From positions 124,001 to 188,000 of the forward strand of contig NZ_FNPZ01000004.1 in the NCBI RefSeq assembly GCF_900107435.1: a DNA stretch of 64,000 nucleotides. Direction: 5' to 3'. Below, in pieces: positions 9,316-17,302 of the stretch. A model generated the notes under the pieces. That model was not told the origin of the DNA. It made no database searches and worked only from the letters and a program-made list of their open reading frames with translations. A program made the translations under genes and the position numbers. The stretch comes from Herbiconiux ginsengi (lineage in GTDB: Bacteria; Actinomycetota; Actinomycetes; Actinomycetales; Microbacteriaceae). Positions within the stretch are counted from its first letter, which is position 1, and each line of letters opens with the position of its first letter.

Positions 9316-10557
9316 TCAGCGGCATTGCCCGGCGACGGCGATCTGCTCGTCGCTCGGCCGGCCATAGGCCTCGATGCCGGAACCCGGAAGGTCGAAGCCG
9401 AGACTGATCGACCAGGCCGTGGCCCACATCTCGTCGTCGCTGCCGAAGACCGGCCCCGTGAACAGGGCCGAGCAGGCAGGGCGGTGGGCCTGCGCGTGCC
9501 CCACCTCGTGCGCCACGAGGGCGCGCGGATTCTCGTCGAGGCCCCAGTCCTCCTCCACGCCGTAGTTGAGCGTGATGACGGCCCAGCCGCCGTCGCTCTG
9601 GTAGGTCTCGGCGGTGCCCGAGAGCCAGCCCTCGCCCTTGCCGTTGACCTCCGGCGCCCAGACGAAGTCGAGGGTCATCTCGTTGCTCAGCGACCGGGCG
9701 TAGTCCTCGATCTCGCGCCGCACGGCGAGGGCCGGATCGGCGAGTTCGGCGGCTTCGGCCGCCTGCGAGGCGACCAGTGCGTTCTCGGCGGCCACGAAGG
9801 AGCTGAGGAAGGCGCCGTCGCGCGAGGTGCTCATAGCGGGATCGTCGGCCTGTTCGATCAACCGGGTGAGCGCGACCTGCGACTGCTTGGTGGCGAGGGT
9901 GTTGGCGGCGATGTCGCTCGTGCCGCGGGCCGCCACGGCCGAGAAGTAGGCGGCCTCGGTGTCGTCGACCCAGTCCTGGGCGTCCGTGGCCTCTTTCGCG
10001 GCGGCGATCAGGGCGTCGCGATCGTGCACGACGTCGTGGGTGAGGTCACGGTCGGCGGCCGCCTCGGTGAAGACCTCCCACGGAGGCCGGTAGCCCGCCG
10101 AGTCATCGTCGTCGGCGCGCGCGATGGCGGCGCCCGCGCCGTTGTCTTCCGGGGTCTCGTCGTCCAGGGCGGCGATCGTCTCGTAGGCCAGACGGAAATG
10201 GGCCGCATCGGGTGTCGTGTCGGCGTTGAACTCCGCCCTGGCGACGACGGAGCCCGCTCGCTCAGCGAGACTCGCGCCGTAGCGCGCCCGGGCGTCGTAG
10301 GTCTTCTGCGCCGCGGCCTGCTCGTCGACCGCCGTGCGGAGAACGGCCACCGCGAGATCCTTCTGCTGCACCGCGAGCACGCTGATGCCCCAGAACGCAC
10401 CGGCCACCAGCCCCAGCGAGGCGAGCACCACGCCGGTGACGACGATCGCTCGCCGTCGACGATGCCGGCGGGGCTGCGCGGCGAGGAGAGTCGATTCCAC
10501 CCACGGGAGGGGCTCTGCGGGCAGGGCCGGCGGTGAGAACGGACTCTCGGGGGGCAT
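9316..10557 (-). CDS. Membrane-anchored HExxH protein, putative zinc metallopeptidase
   Basis: A 413-residue protein of unknown family. Residues 1-35 are cytoplasmic and end in an Arg/His-rich stretch. One membrane segment follows (about 36-62), placing the rest outside. The middle is Ala-rich and helical, then a short domain near the C-terminus carries HEVGH (residues 350-354) with an acidic candidate third ligand at E376 (DDEMWATAWS). The sequence just before it (DGGWAVITLNYG...RALVAHEVGH) fits the strand-then-helix layout of zincins. Two cysteines near the end could pair. An SD-like AAGGA precedes the ATG at 10557. It is divergent from add with 94 nt between. Substrate unknown. Confidence 0.7.
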   Translation of the reverse strand: MPPESPFSPPALPAEPLPWVESTLLAAQPRRHRRRRAIVVTGVVLASLGLVAGAFWGISVLAVQQKDLAVAVLRTAVDEQAAAQKTYDARARYGASLAERAGSVVARAEFNADTTPDAAHFRLAYETIAALDDETPEDNGAGAAIARADDDDSAGYRPPWEVFTEAAADRDLTHDVVHDRDALIAAAKEATDAQDWVDDTEAAYFSAVAARGTSDIAANTLATKQSQVALTRLIEQADDPAMSTSRDGAFLSSFVAAENALVASQAAEAAELADPALAVRREIEDYARSLSNEMTLDFVWAPEVNGKGEGWLSGTAETYQSDGGWAVITLNYGVEEDWGLDENPRALVAHEVGHAQAHRPACSALFTGPVFGSDDEMWATAWSISLGFDLPGSGIEAYGRPSDEQIAVAGQCR

Positions 10558-10639
10558 CGGTGATCCTTCCTAGCCGCAGAACCCCCTGCGGCCCCGCCAT
10601 CGTATCCGTCGCCGACACCCGCGCGCCGGTCGCAGACCC

Positions 10640-10645
10640 TAGGCT
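10640..10645 (+). promoter_or_regulatory. Leaderless -10 box for add
   Basis: TAGGCT lies 6 nt before the ATG at 10652, matching the leaderless spacing seen at many genes here. Confidence 0.6.
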
Positions 10646-10651
10646 GGGGAC

Positions 10652-11773
10652 ATGACTGCAGCGCCTGAGGAATACCTCGTCCCCGGAACCGGGATCAGCT
10701 TCAACTCCCTCCCCAAAGTGTCCCTCCACGACCACCTCGACGGCGGGCTGCGCCCGGCCACCATCATCGAGCTGGCCGACGCGCTCTCGCTCGAACTGCC
10801 CGCCGGCGACGAGTTCGAGCTCGGCGAATGGTTCGAAGACAGCGCCGACTCCGGGTCGCTCACCAGCTACCTCGCCACCTTCGACGTCACCATCGCGGTC
10901 ATGCAGACCCGCGAGGGCCTCATCCGCGTCGCCCGCGAATTCGTGAACGACCTCACCGCCGACGGCGTCATCTACGGCGAGGTGCGCTGGGCGCCCGAGC
11001 AGCACCTCACGAAGGGCCTCACGCTCGACGAAGTGGTCGAGGCCGTGCAGGAGGGCATCGAGCTCGGCACCGACGACGCCCGCAACGACGGGCACAGCAT
11101 CCGGGTCGGCCAGCTGGTCACGGCGATGCGGCACGCGGATCGGGGTCTCGAGATCGCCGAACTGGCCGTGCGGCACCGCGACCGCGGCGTGGTGGGCTTC
11201 GACATCGCGGGCGCCGAACTCGGCTTCCCGGCGTCGCGCCAGCTCGAGGCGTTCGACTACCTCGCGCAGCACTATTTCCCGGTCACGGTGCACGCGGGCG
11301 AGGCCGACGGTCTCGAGAGCATCCGTGGCGCCCTGTTCCACGGCCGCGCTCTGCGGCTCGGGCACGGCGTTCGCATCGCCGAGGACATCGAGATCGAGCG
11401 GCAGGACGACGAGAACACCTACGTCACCCTCGGCCTCCTCTCACAGTGGGTGAAGGATCGCGAGATCGCCCTCGAGCTCTCGCCCTCGTCGAACCTGCAG
11501 ACCGGCGCCATCGCCGCCTGGGGCGACGAGCTGGCCGATCATCCGTTCGACCTGCTCTACCAGCTCGGGTTCCAGGTGACGGTGAACACCGACAACCGCT
11601 TGATGAGCAACACGACCATCAGTCGCGAACTCGCCCTGCTGACGGATGCGTTCGGCTACGACCTCTCCGACATCGAGGTCTTCCAGCTCAACGCCGCCGC
11701 GGCGACCTTCCTGCCCCTCGAAGACCGCGAAGACCTCGCCGACGCCATTGCGGAGGGCTTCGACGAGGCCTGA
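10652..11773 (+). CDS. add: Adenosine deaminase
   Basis: A 373-residue adenosine deaminase (adenosine to inosine plus ammonia) in the purine salvage pathway. The zinc ligands HDHLDGG (H26, H28) are near the N-terminus. VTVHAGEADG, LRLGHGVRI and the catalytic VNTDNRLMSNT segment are all present. The QMAP-like and LELSPSSNLQTGAI motifs match actinobacterial Add. It completes the salvage set with the nucleoside importer, cdd and deoA, which commonly neighbour each other in this group. It is expressed from its own leaderless promoter and ends before a convergent palindrome. Confidence 0.95.
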   Translation: MTAAPEEYLVPGTGISFNSLPKVSLHDHLDGGLRPATIIELADALSLELPAGDEFELGEWFEDSADSGSLTSYLATFDVTIAVMQTREGLIRVAREFVNDLTADGVIYGEVRWAPEQHLTKGLTLDEVVEAVQEGIELGTDDARNDGHSIRVGQLVTAMRHADRGLEIAELAVRHRDRGVVGFDIAGAELGFPASRQLEAFDYLAQHYFPVTVHAGEADGLESIRGALFHGRALRLGHGVRIAEDIEIERQDDENTYVTLGLLSQWVKDREIALELSPSSNLQTGAIAAWGDELADHPFDLLYQLGFQVTVNTDNRLMSNTTISRELALLTDAFGYDLSDIEVFQLNAAAATFLPLEDREDLADAIAEGFDEA

Positions 11774-11789
11774 TCGGGCATCGTCTCGC

Positions 11790-11845
11790 CGACTCGTCCC
11801 AAAACGGGGCAAAACTCGCGTTTTGGGCCGTTTCGGGACGAGTCG
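11790..11845. repeat. Long palindrome between convergent add and VOC genes
   Basis: Arms 11790-11814 and 11821-11845 (25 nt each, 3 mismatches) enclose a 6-nt loop. The arm starts CGACTCGTCCCAAAACGG. It fills the gap between two convergent genes and can act as a terminator from both sides. A-runs sit inside the stem as in the palindromes at 3321 and 30791, but the sequence is otherwise different. Confidence 0.85.
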
Positions 11846-11851
11846 CGAAGG

Positions 11852-12238
11852 CTACTGCTGGTTGGCGGGGGCCCAGGCGGGCAGCTCCTGCAGCGCCCAG
11901 GTGTTGCCGTCGGGGTCGCTGAAGTAGACGAAGCGTCCCCAGTCCTGCTCGTCGACCTCGCTGGCGGGCACGTTGTTCGCGACGAGCTGCGCTCGCGCGG
12001 CGTCGGCGTCGGCGACCACGATCTGCACGCCCTTCTGCGAGCCGGGCGGCATCTCGGTGACGCCCTTGCCGAGCACGATCGAGCAGGCGGAGCCCGGCGG
12101 CGTGAGCTGCACGAAGCGCAGTTCGTCGGAGACTTCGTGGTCGTGGTCGGCGACGAAGCCGACCTGATCGACGTAGAACGCCTTCGCGCGGTCGACGTCG
12201 CTCACGGGGATGGCGACGAGTTCGATCTTCCAGTCCAT
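11852..12238 (-). CDS. VOC family (glyoxalase/bleomycin-resistance-like) protein
   Basis: A 128-residue single-domain vicinal-oxygen-chelate protein with the ordinary betaalphabetabetabeta pattern: IPVSDVDRAKAFYVDQVGF at the start and FSDPDGNTWALQE near the end. Such proteins bind or isomerise small molecules or sequester antibiotics. The start at 12238 has GGAAAGG 7 nt upstream. It lies 59 nt after a DrrB-like permease on the same strand, so it may belong to that transporter operon and act on the same compound. The substrate is unknown. Confidence 0.85.
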   Translation of the reverse strand: MDWKIELVAIPVSDVDRAKAFYVDQVGFVADHDHEVSDELRFVQLTPPGSACSIVLGKGVTEMPPGSQKGVQIVVADADAARAQLVANNVPASEVDEQDWGRFVYFSDPDGNTWALQELPAWAPANQQ

Positions 12239-12297
12239 GACGGTGTTCCTTTCCGATGGTGGTGAGGATACTGCGGGTGGGGTGGCCGAGGCCAGGT

Positions 12298-13065
12298 TCA
12301 GCGGGACTTCTTCATCGAGCGGATGCCCACGGCCAGGCCGATCGCGGCCAGAACGATCGCGGCCACGAAGCCCCAGAGCACCGCGGGTGAGGAGAGGTCT
12401 CCCGCGAACAGCGCGCGCTCGGCGGTCACGACGTAGCTGAGCGGATTGAAGGCCGCCGCGACCTGCATCCAGGCCGGCCCGCCTTCGAGCGGCAGCAGCA
12501 TGCCGGAGAGGATCATCAGCGGGAAGACGGTGGCCTGCTGCACGGCCCAGAACATCCAGTCGCGATTGCGGCTGGCGAGGGCGAGTGCGTAGCTCAGCGA
12601 GCCGAAGCCGAGCCCGAACACGGCGAGCAGCACGAGGCCGATCAGCATCCCGGCCGGGTTCACGCTGAAGCCGAACGGGATGGTGACGAGCGCGATCACG
12701 CCCGCCTGCACGATGATCGGGGCCATCTCCTTCAGGGCCCGTCCGATCAGCAGCGAGGAGCGGGCGATCGGCGCGACCAGGGTGCGCTCGTGCGAGCCGG
12801 TCTGCATCTCGAAGAGCAGGTTCGAACCGGTCGTGCCGGTGCCGAACAAGGCGATCATCACGAGGATGCCCGGCACGAACCATTGCAGCGTCTCGCTCGC
12901 CGGCTGCCCCGAGCTGGCCACCAGCAGCGGGCCGAAGAGCCCGAGGAAGACGAGCGGTTGCAGCAGGCTGAAGATCAGCGAGAACGGGTCGCGCACCACG
13001 GGCCGGAGCTCCCGCACGAGCACGTTCGCGGTGTCGCGCACGGGGGAGGTGGGGGTGATGGTCAT
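12298..13065 (-). CDS. ABC-2 type transporter permease (DrrB-like)
   Basis: A 255-residue exporter permease with about six membrane helices and the family features RELRPVVRDPFSLIFSLLQPLVFLGLFGPLL near the N-terminus and NPAGMLIGLVLLAVFGLGFGSLSYALAL in the middle. Start ATG at 13065 is preceded by GAAAGG. The DrrA-like ATPase is 115 nt upstream on the same strand and the VOC gene is downstream. The pair probably exports a hydrophobic compound or lipid. The 115-nt spacer contains no gene. Confidence 0.9.
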   Translation of the reverse strand: MTITPTSPVRDTANVLVRELRPVVRDPFSLIFSLLQPLVFLGLFGPLLVASSGQPASETLQWFVPGILVMIALFGTGTTGSNLLFEMQTGSHERTLVAPIARSSLLIGRALKEMAPIIVQAGVIALVTIPFGFSVNPAGMLIGLVLLAVFGLGFGSLSYALALASRNRDWMFWAVQQATVFPLMILSGMLLPLEGGPAWMQVAAAFNPLSYVVTAERALFAGDLSSPAVLWGFVAAIVLAAIGLAVGIRSMKKSR

Positions 13066-13180
13066 GAGCAGGCCTTTCGTTCGTGGATGGTCATCGCGTG
13101 GTCGCATTTCGTCGTTCGGGTGGTGGCGGGGCGGCGATTCGTGCCCACTCGATGATGCGGAGGTGCGAGCAAGCGCGCGT

Positions 13181-14422
13181 TCATGCGGAGACCCGCTCGG
13201 GGGCGGAAGCGGTGGCGGTGGTGGGGGCGGTCGCGGTGGTGGGATCGGCGGGCGCGCCCGTGGAGGCGGCGGACGCGGTGGTCTCGCCCTCGTCACGGAG
13301 GCTGCGCCCCGTGAGGGCGAGGAAGACGTCGTCGAGGGTGGGCCGGCGCAGGGCGGCGCTGGTGACCGTGATCCCGGATGCGTCGAGTTCGCGCAGCAAG
13401 ACGGGGAGCACGCGGTCGCCGTGGTCGACGACCAGTTCGAGGCGCTGCGTGGCGGTGGCGCCCGCATCGCCGGTGCGCGACGCCGGGTTCGTGGCGCCGC
13501 CCGGTTGCCCGCCCATTGCCTCTCCGGAACGCGGGGCCCGATAGGACGCGCCGCCCGGCCGACCGCCCACTGCCCCTGCGGCAGCGGAGGTGACCTCGCC
13601 GGCGTTGCCCTCGAGCTGTCGTGCGGCCACCTCACGGGCGCGGGCGATCGCATCCGCCGCGCCCCGCGCATCCGGGCCGCCATCGAAGCCGAGGGTGATG
13701 ACGTCGCCCGCGAGCGTGGTCTTGAGCGACACGGCGGTGTCGTCGACGATGACGCGGCCGTGGTCCATCACGAGCACGCGCTCGGCGAACTGGTCGGCCT
13801 CTTCGAGGTAGTGGGTGGTGACGAAGATCGTGGTGCCGTGCTGTTCGCGGAGGTCGAGGATGTGCTGCCAGAGGTTCGCGCGGCTCTGCGGGTCGAGTCC
13901 GGTCGACGGCTCGTCGAGAAAGAGCAGGGAGGGGGAGTGGATGAGGCCGAGCGCGATGTCGAGCCGCCGCTTCTGTCCGCCCGACAGGCCCATCACGGTG
14001 CGCTTGGCGAGCGGCGCCAGGTCGAGCGACTCGAGCAGCTCGTCGGCCCGCCGTGCCGTGTCACGGCGAGACATTCCGTAGAACGCGCCCTGGCTCAGCA
14101 GTTCGTCGCGCACGCGCTGGTTGTTGCCGCCACTCGTGCCCTGGCCGATGTAGCCGATCCGCCGGCGCACGGCGGCCGGATCGCCGGCGATGTCGTGGCC
14201 GGCCACGACGGCGGTGCCGCGGGTCGGCGGAAGCAGGGTGGTGAGCATCCGGAGACTCGTCGACTTGCCGGCGCCGTTCGGGCCGAGGAAGGCGACGAGC
14301 TCGCCCCGGGCGACATCGAGGTCGAGGTCGGTGACGGCGTCGACCCGGGTGCGTTTGACGGTGAACTGCTTCGTCAGGCCGCGAGCGGTGATGATCGTGT
14401 CGGAGGTCGATTGTGAGGTCAT
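13181..14422 (-). CDS. ABC transporter ATP-binding protein (DrrA-like) with a repeat-containing insertion
   Basis: A 413-residue ATPase with Walker A GPNGAGKS (47-54), Q-loop GQGTSGG, signature LSGGQ (146-150), Walker B LLFLDEP and switch TTHYLEEAD. The DrrA C-terminal domain (LELVVDHGDRVLPVLLREL...PTLDDVFLALTGRSL) is present. Between residues about 268 and 326 there is a low-complexity insertion containing two 17-residue imperfect repeats, GGRPGGASYRAPRSGEA (286-302) and GGQPGGATNPASRTGDA (304-320). The tail after 380 is also Ala/Thr/Pro rich. Usual DrrA proteins are about 310-340 residues. ATG at 14422 lies 6 nt from a TACCGT box (14429-14434 on the minus strand), so it is probably leaderless. 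Confidence 0.9.
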   Translation of the reverse strand: MTSQSTSDTIITARGLTKQFTVKRTRVDAVTDLDLDVARGELVAFLGPNGAGKSTSLRMLTTLLPPTRGTAVVAGHDIAGDPAAVRRRIGYIGQGTSGGNNQRVRDELLSQGAFYGMSRRDTARRADELLESLDLAPLAKRTVMGLSGGQKRRLDIALGLIHSPSLLFLDEPSTGLDPQSRANLWQHILDLREQHGTTIFVTTHYLEEADQFAERVLVMDHGRVIVDDTAVSLKTTLAGDVITLGFDGGPDARGAADAIARAREVAARQLEGNAGEVTSAAAGAVGGRPGGASYRAPRSGEAMGGQPGGATNPASRTGDAGATATQRLELVVDHGDRVLPVLLRELDASGITVTSAALRRPTLDDVFLALTGRSLRDEGETTASAASTGAPADPTTATAPTTATASAPERVSA

Positions 14423-14438
14423 GGGTCCACGGTAGAAA

Positions 14439-14467
14439 GCAATCAGGTCAGTTTCTGTCCTGATTGC
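14439..14467. promoter_or_regulatory. 29-bp imperfect palindrome, candidate operator of the WYL regulator
   Basis: GCAATCAGG (14439-14447) and CCTGATTGC (14459-14467) are perfect 9-bp arms. With one T/T mismatch the pairing continues inwards (CAG/CTG), giving 13-nt arms around TTT. It sits in the 62-nt spacer between the divergent DrrA-like ATPase and the WYL-domain regulator, next to the -10 boxes of both. Confidence 0.75.
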
Positions 14468-14469
14468 GA

Positions 14470-14481
14470 GAGAATATTCTC
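14470..14481. promoter_or_regulatory. 12-bp perfect palindrome overlapping the WYL-regulator -10
   Basis: GAGAATATTCTC is a perfect palindrome ending 3 nt before the regulator ATG at 14485. GAATAT within it has leaderless -10 spacing (7 nt). A bound protein here would directly block the regulator promoter. Confidence 0.5.
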
Positions 14482-14484
14482 GAC

Positions 14485-15486
14485 ATGGCTGAAACGACCT
14501 CGCGCATCCTCGCGCTGCTGAATCTGCTGCAGACCCACCGGCAGTGGGGCGGCGGCGACCTCGCACTGCGACTCGGCGTCACCGAGCGCACGCTGCGGCG
14601 CGACATCGAGCGCCTGCGTGAACTCGGCTACCGCGTCGAGGCGACCCGTGGGGCCGCGGGCGGCTACCGTCTCGAGGCCGGCTCGCAGCTGCCGCCCCTC
14701 TTGCTCACCGACGACGAGGCCGTCATGATGGCCATCGGATTGCGCGTCGCCGCCACCCAGGGGCTCAGCGACGGCGAGCAGACCACGCTCAGTGCTCTCG
14801 CCAAGTTCGAGCAGGTGCTGCCGGCCGCGCTGCGGCAGCGGGTGAACGCCGTCGCCGGATTCGTGCAGCCGCAGCCGGCGTCGCCGCGCGCGGGCGACGC
14901 ACCCGTGTCGCAGGAGCTGCTCGGGCAGCTGGCGCTGGCCTGTCGCGATCGGGAGCGCATCCGATTCCACTACGAGGCCGCCGGCGGCGTCGAGAGCGAC
15001 CGGGTGGTGGAGCCGCACACGCTGGTGGCCGCCGCGCGCCGCTGGTTCTTCGTGTGCTGGGACCTCCAGCGCGGCGACTGGCGCACCTTCCGCGTCGACC
15101 GGATGAGCCGCTTCTTCCGCACCCGGGTGCACGGCGAGCCACGTAACCTGCCCGCGGAGGACGCCGCGGCGTTCGTGGCGGCGGCACTCGCCTCCCTGCG
15201 CCGTCGGCTCACCGCCGAGGCGCACCTGCGGATGCCGCTCGCCGCGATGCGCGAGCAGTTCGGCCCGTGGGCTGCCGGAGCCACTGCGATCGACGCGGAG
15301 TGGACCAGTTGGCCGATCAGCGGTGACGGTCTCGAGACGATGCTGGCGTCGCTGGTCTGGATTCCGGCCGGTGTCGAATACACGCTGCACGGCCCGCCGG
15401 AGTTCCTCGCCTTCGCCGCCGAGGCTGCGGAGCGGATGCGCAGCGCGGTTCCAGCGAACTCCCCGGTTGCTCCGGTGAGCGACTGA
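14485..15486 (+). CDS. WYL-domain helix-turn-helix regulator
   Basis: A 333-residue regulator. Residues about 5-60 form an HTH_11 winged helix (ILALLNLLQTHRQWGGGDLALRLGVTERTLRRDIERLRELGY), followed by the beta hairpin RGAAGGYRLEAG. The WYL domain spans about 145-225, with the ligand pocket segment RIRFHYEAAG and the key VVEPHTLVAAARRWFFVCWDLQRGDWRTFRVDRM. A WCX-type C-terminal domain follows. Divergent from the DrrAB-like exporter, with two palindromes in the shared spacer, it is the likely regulator of that exporter and of itself. The inducer is unknown. Confidence 0.9.
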   Translation: MAETTSRILALLNLLQTHRQWGGGDLALRLGVTERTLRRDIERLRELGYRVEATRGAAGGYRLEAGSQLPPLLLTDDEAVMMAIGLRVAATQGLSDGEQTTLSALAKFEQVLPAALRQRVNAVAGFVQPQPASPRAGDAPVSQELLGQLALACRDRERIRFHYEAAGGVESDRVVEPHTLVAAARRWFFVCWDLQRGDWRTFRVDRMSRFFRTRVHGEPRNLPAEDAAAFVAAALASLRRRLTAEAHLRMPLAAMREQFGPWAAGATAIDAEWTSWPISGDGLETMLASLVWIPAGVEYTLHGPPEFLAFAAEAAERMRSAVPANSPVAPVSD

Positions 15487-15500
15487 CATAATCCACAGAG

Positions 15501-15977
15501 ATGTCGCTCCCGCTGCCCTCGCTCGACCACCTGCCCGATCCGGCCATCGCACTGAAGGCGACGGCGACGGACTGGCGATCGGCTGTGCGCGCCGCCGCCT
15601 CGGCCCTCTCGGCCGCGGGGTATGCGGAGGAATCGTACGGCGACCGGATGATCGCCCTCGTCGAGGAGTACGGACCCTACATCGTGATCGCGCCGGGTCT
15701 CGCCATGGCTCACGCGCGACCCGGTGCGGATGTACACGCCCCGGGCCTCGCCCTCGTGACCCTGGCGTCGCCGGTGAGCTTCGGGCACGCGCACAACGAC
15801 CCGGTGTCGGTGGTGATCGGACTGGCGGCCACCGAGGCCGACCAGCACGTCGCATCCATCGCCGCTCTGGCGAACGTGTTCAACGACGAGTCGATCGTGC
15901 CGGCGCTCGCCGCGGCGGCGTCGCGCGACGAGATCCGGCGGCTCCTCGGCGCGGCCTCCCGAGCTGACCTATCCTGA
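15501..15977 (+). CDS. PTS EIIA component (mannitol/fructose/ascorbate type)
   Basis: A 158-residue EIIA_2-domain protein closest in form to ascorbate-type UlaC. The phospho-acceptor histidine is H71 in IAPGLAMAHARPGADV, and the conserved PVSFGHAHNDPVSVVIGLAA block follows. It would take phosphate from HPr and pass it to the EIIB encoded next. CATAAT/TAATCC lies just upstream of the ATG. It starts 14 nt after the WYL regulator. There is no EIIC permease gene in the window, so the pair is either a scattered transporter part or regulatory. Confidence 0.85.
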   Translation: MSLPLPSLDHLPDPAIALKATATDWRSAVRAAASALSAAGYAEESYGDRMIALVEEYGPYIVIAPGLAMAHARPGADVHAPGLALVTLASPVSFGHAHNDPVSVVIGLAATEADQHVASIAALANVFNDESIVPALAAAASRDEIRRLLGAASRADLS

Positions 15978-15981
15978 AGCC

Positions 15982-16254
15982 ATGAAGATCGTCGCCATCT
16001 GCGGTGCGGGCATCGGCACCTCCGAGATCCTGCGTGTCAATGCCGTGCGGGCCCTCGAGCGGCTCGACATCGAGGCCGAGGTCACCGCCACCGACGTGGC
16101 GAGCGTAGGTTCGGCGGCCGCCGACGCGCAGGTCATCCTCACCTCGCCGGAGCTGGTGGGCGCGATCGGGCGCACCAACGCCGACATCGTGGTGATCCAG
16201 AACTACTTCGACCTCGACGAGATCACGGCCAAACTCGAGGTCGCCGTCGGCTGA
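15982..16254 (+). CDS. PTS EIIB component (lactose/ascorbate type)
   Basis: A 90-residue EIIB domain of the lactose/ascorbate fold. The phospho-cysteine is C7 in the P-loop IVAICGAGIGTSEILR. Full length for a free-standing EIIB. A TATCCT box inside the EIIA 3' end lies exactly 6 nt before this ATG, so EIIB may also be made from a separate leaderless transcript. Its normal partner EIIC is absent here. Confidence 0.85.
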   Translation: MKIVAICGAGIGTSEILRVNAVRALERLDIEAEVTATDVASVGSAAADAQVILTSPELVGAIGRTNADIVVIQNYFDLDEITAKLEVAVG

Positions 16255-16279
16255 CCCTTCACGCTCTTCTCACCTCGGA

Positions 16280-16335
16280 GATTTGCCCCTGAGGGCCCTG
16301 TTTCGCGGATTTTCGGACCTTTGGCGGCAAATTGT
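16280..16335. repeat. Imperfect inverted repeat downstream of the PTS genes
   Basis: ATTTGCCCCTGAGGGCC (from about 16281) pairs imperfectly with GGACCTTTGGCGGCAAAT (to about 16332), with several mismatches. It lies between the convergent EIIB gene and the IclR/HutR-like gene and is probably a terminator of the same class as the other convergent palindromes. Confidence 0.5.
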
Positions 16336-16354
16336 CCGGGGCCAGGGGGCGGGG

Positions 16355-17143
16355 TCAGAGGGTGCCGCGGATGCGGCGGGAGAGTTCCGCGGCAGCGCGA
16401 CGGATGTCGTCGGCGAGCGCGGGCCAGGACGCCGGAGCGAGCTCGGCGCGGGCGAAGGTGACGGCGATGCCCGCGGCGGGCCAGCCGGAGTGGTCGCGCA
16501 CCGCCACCGCGACCGAGGCGAGCTCGGCGGTGACGTCGCCGTCTTCGGCGGCGTAGCCCTGACGGCGCACCTGGTCGAGCAGACGCTTCAGCTCGCCGTA
16601 CGACTTCACGGCGCCCAGGTCGTGCTCAGCGTCACCGGTGCTGCGGGCGGCGAATGCGGCGCGATCGGGGAAGAGCGCGCGCAGCTGATTGGGCGGAAGG
16701 GTCGCGAGCAGCGCCCGTCCGCTCGCCGTGAGGTGGCTCGGCAGGCGGACTCCGACATCCGTCACCAGAGCGGGACGGCCGGGCGCCCGCTCCTCCACCA
16801 GATACAGCACGTCGCGCCCCTGCAGCACGGCGAGGTGCCCGCTCTGGCCGAGCTCGTCGACGAGAGCGGCGAGGATCGGCCGGGCCAGTCGGGTGAGAGG
16901 TTCCTGCCGCACGAAGCCGGAGCTGAGCTCGAACGCGGCGACGCCGATGCCGTAGCGCCGCGACTCCGGGAAGTGCAGCACGAAGCCCTCCTGCTGCAGC
17001 ACGCCGAGGAGGCGGTAGACCGTGGAGCGCGGGAGCTCGAGGGCGGCGGCGATGGCACTCGCGGGCACCGGGCCGCGCTGACGGGCCAGATGCTGCAGGA
17101 TGCGGAGAGTGCTGCGCGCGGCGGGCACGTCGCTGGTGGCCAT
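16355..17143 (-). CDS. IclR family regulator, probable histidine-utilisation repressor (HutR-like)
   Basis: A 262-residue IclR protein. Winged helix at residues 1-70 (STLRILQHLARQRGPV, then AIAAALELPRSTVYRLLGVLQ), effector domain with YGIGVAAFELSSGF, VLQGRDVLYLVEERAPGRP and LTASGRALLATL. ATG at 17143 has GGAGGA 10 nt upstream. It is divergent from hutH, and a perfect palindrome in the spacer is the obvious operator. An IclR-type HutR is known to control hut genes in corynebacteria, which supports the assignment. Urocanate or histidine would be the expected effector, by inference. Confidence 0.85.
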   Translation of the reverse strand: MATSDVPAARSTLRILQHLARQRGPVPASAIAAALELPRSTVYRLLGVLQQEGFVLHFPESRRYGIGVAAFELSSGFVRQEPLTRLARPILAALVDELGQSGHLAVLQGRDVLYLVEERAPGRPALVTDVGVRLPSHLTASGRALLATLPPNQLRALFPDRAAFAARSTGDAEHDLGAVKSYGELKRLLDQVRRQGYAAEDGDVTAELASVAVAVRDHSGWPAAGIAVTFARAELAPASWPALADDIRRAAAELSRRIRGTL

Positions 17144-17231
17144 GTCAGACGACTCCTCCGGTGATCGGTCGGCGGTGATCCGTGCTCCGCCTCGCAGGGC
17201 ACCTGCACGGCTGCCGGTGAGCATTCGGCCA

Positions 17232-17247
17232 GTCTCGTATACGAGAC
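17232..17247. promoter_or_regulatory. Perfect 16-bp palindrome, candidate HutR operator
   Basis: GTCTCGTATACGAGAC is a perfect palindrome 56 nt before hutH and 89 nt before the divergent IclR gene. The inner TCTCGTATACGAGA has the same 14-bp layout as the HutR site I recall from Corynebacterium (TCTG..AT..CAGA). Confidence 0.75.
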
Positions 17248-17302
17248 ACCAGTCAGCATAAACCGGATGCCCCGGGATGCCCCTGGCGCGGACGATAGGG
17301 AC

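Noticed and set aside
12239-12297. Possible short gene between the VOC and permease genes
   Set aside because: Only 59 nt, with the VOC ribosome-binding site; no frame worth calling.
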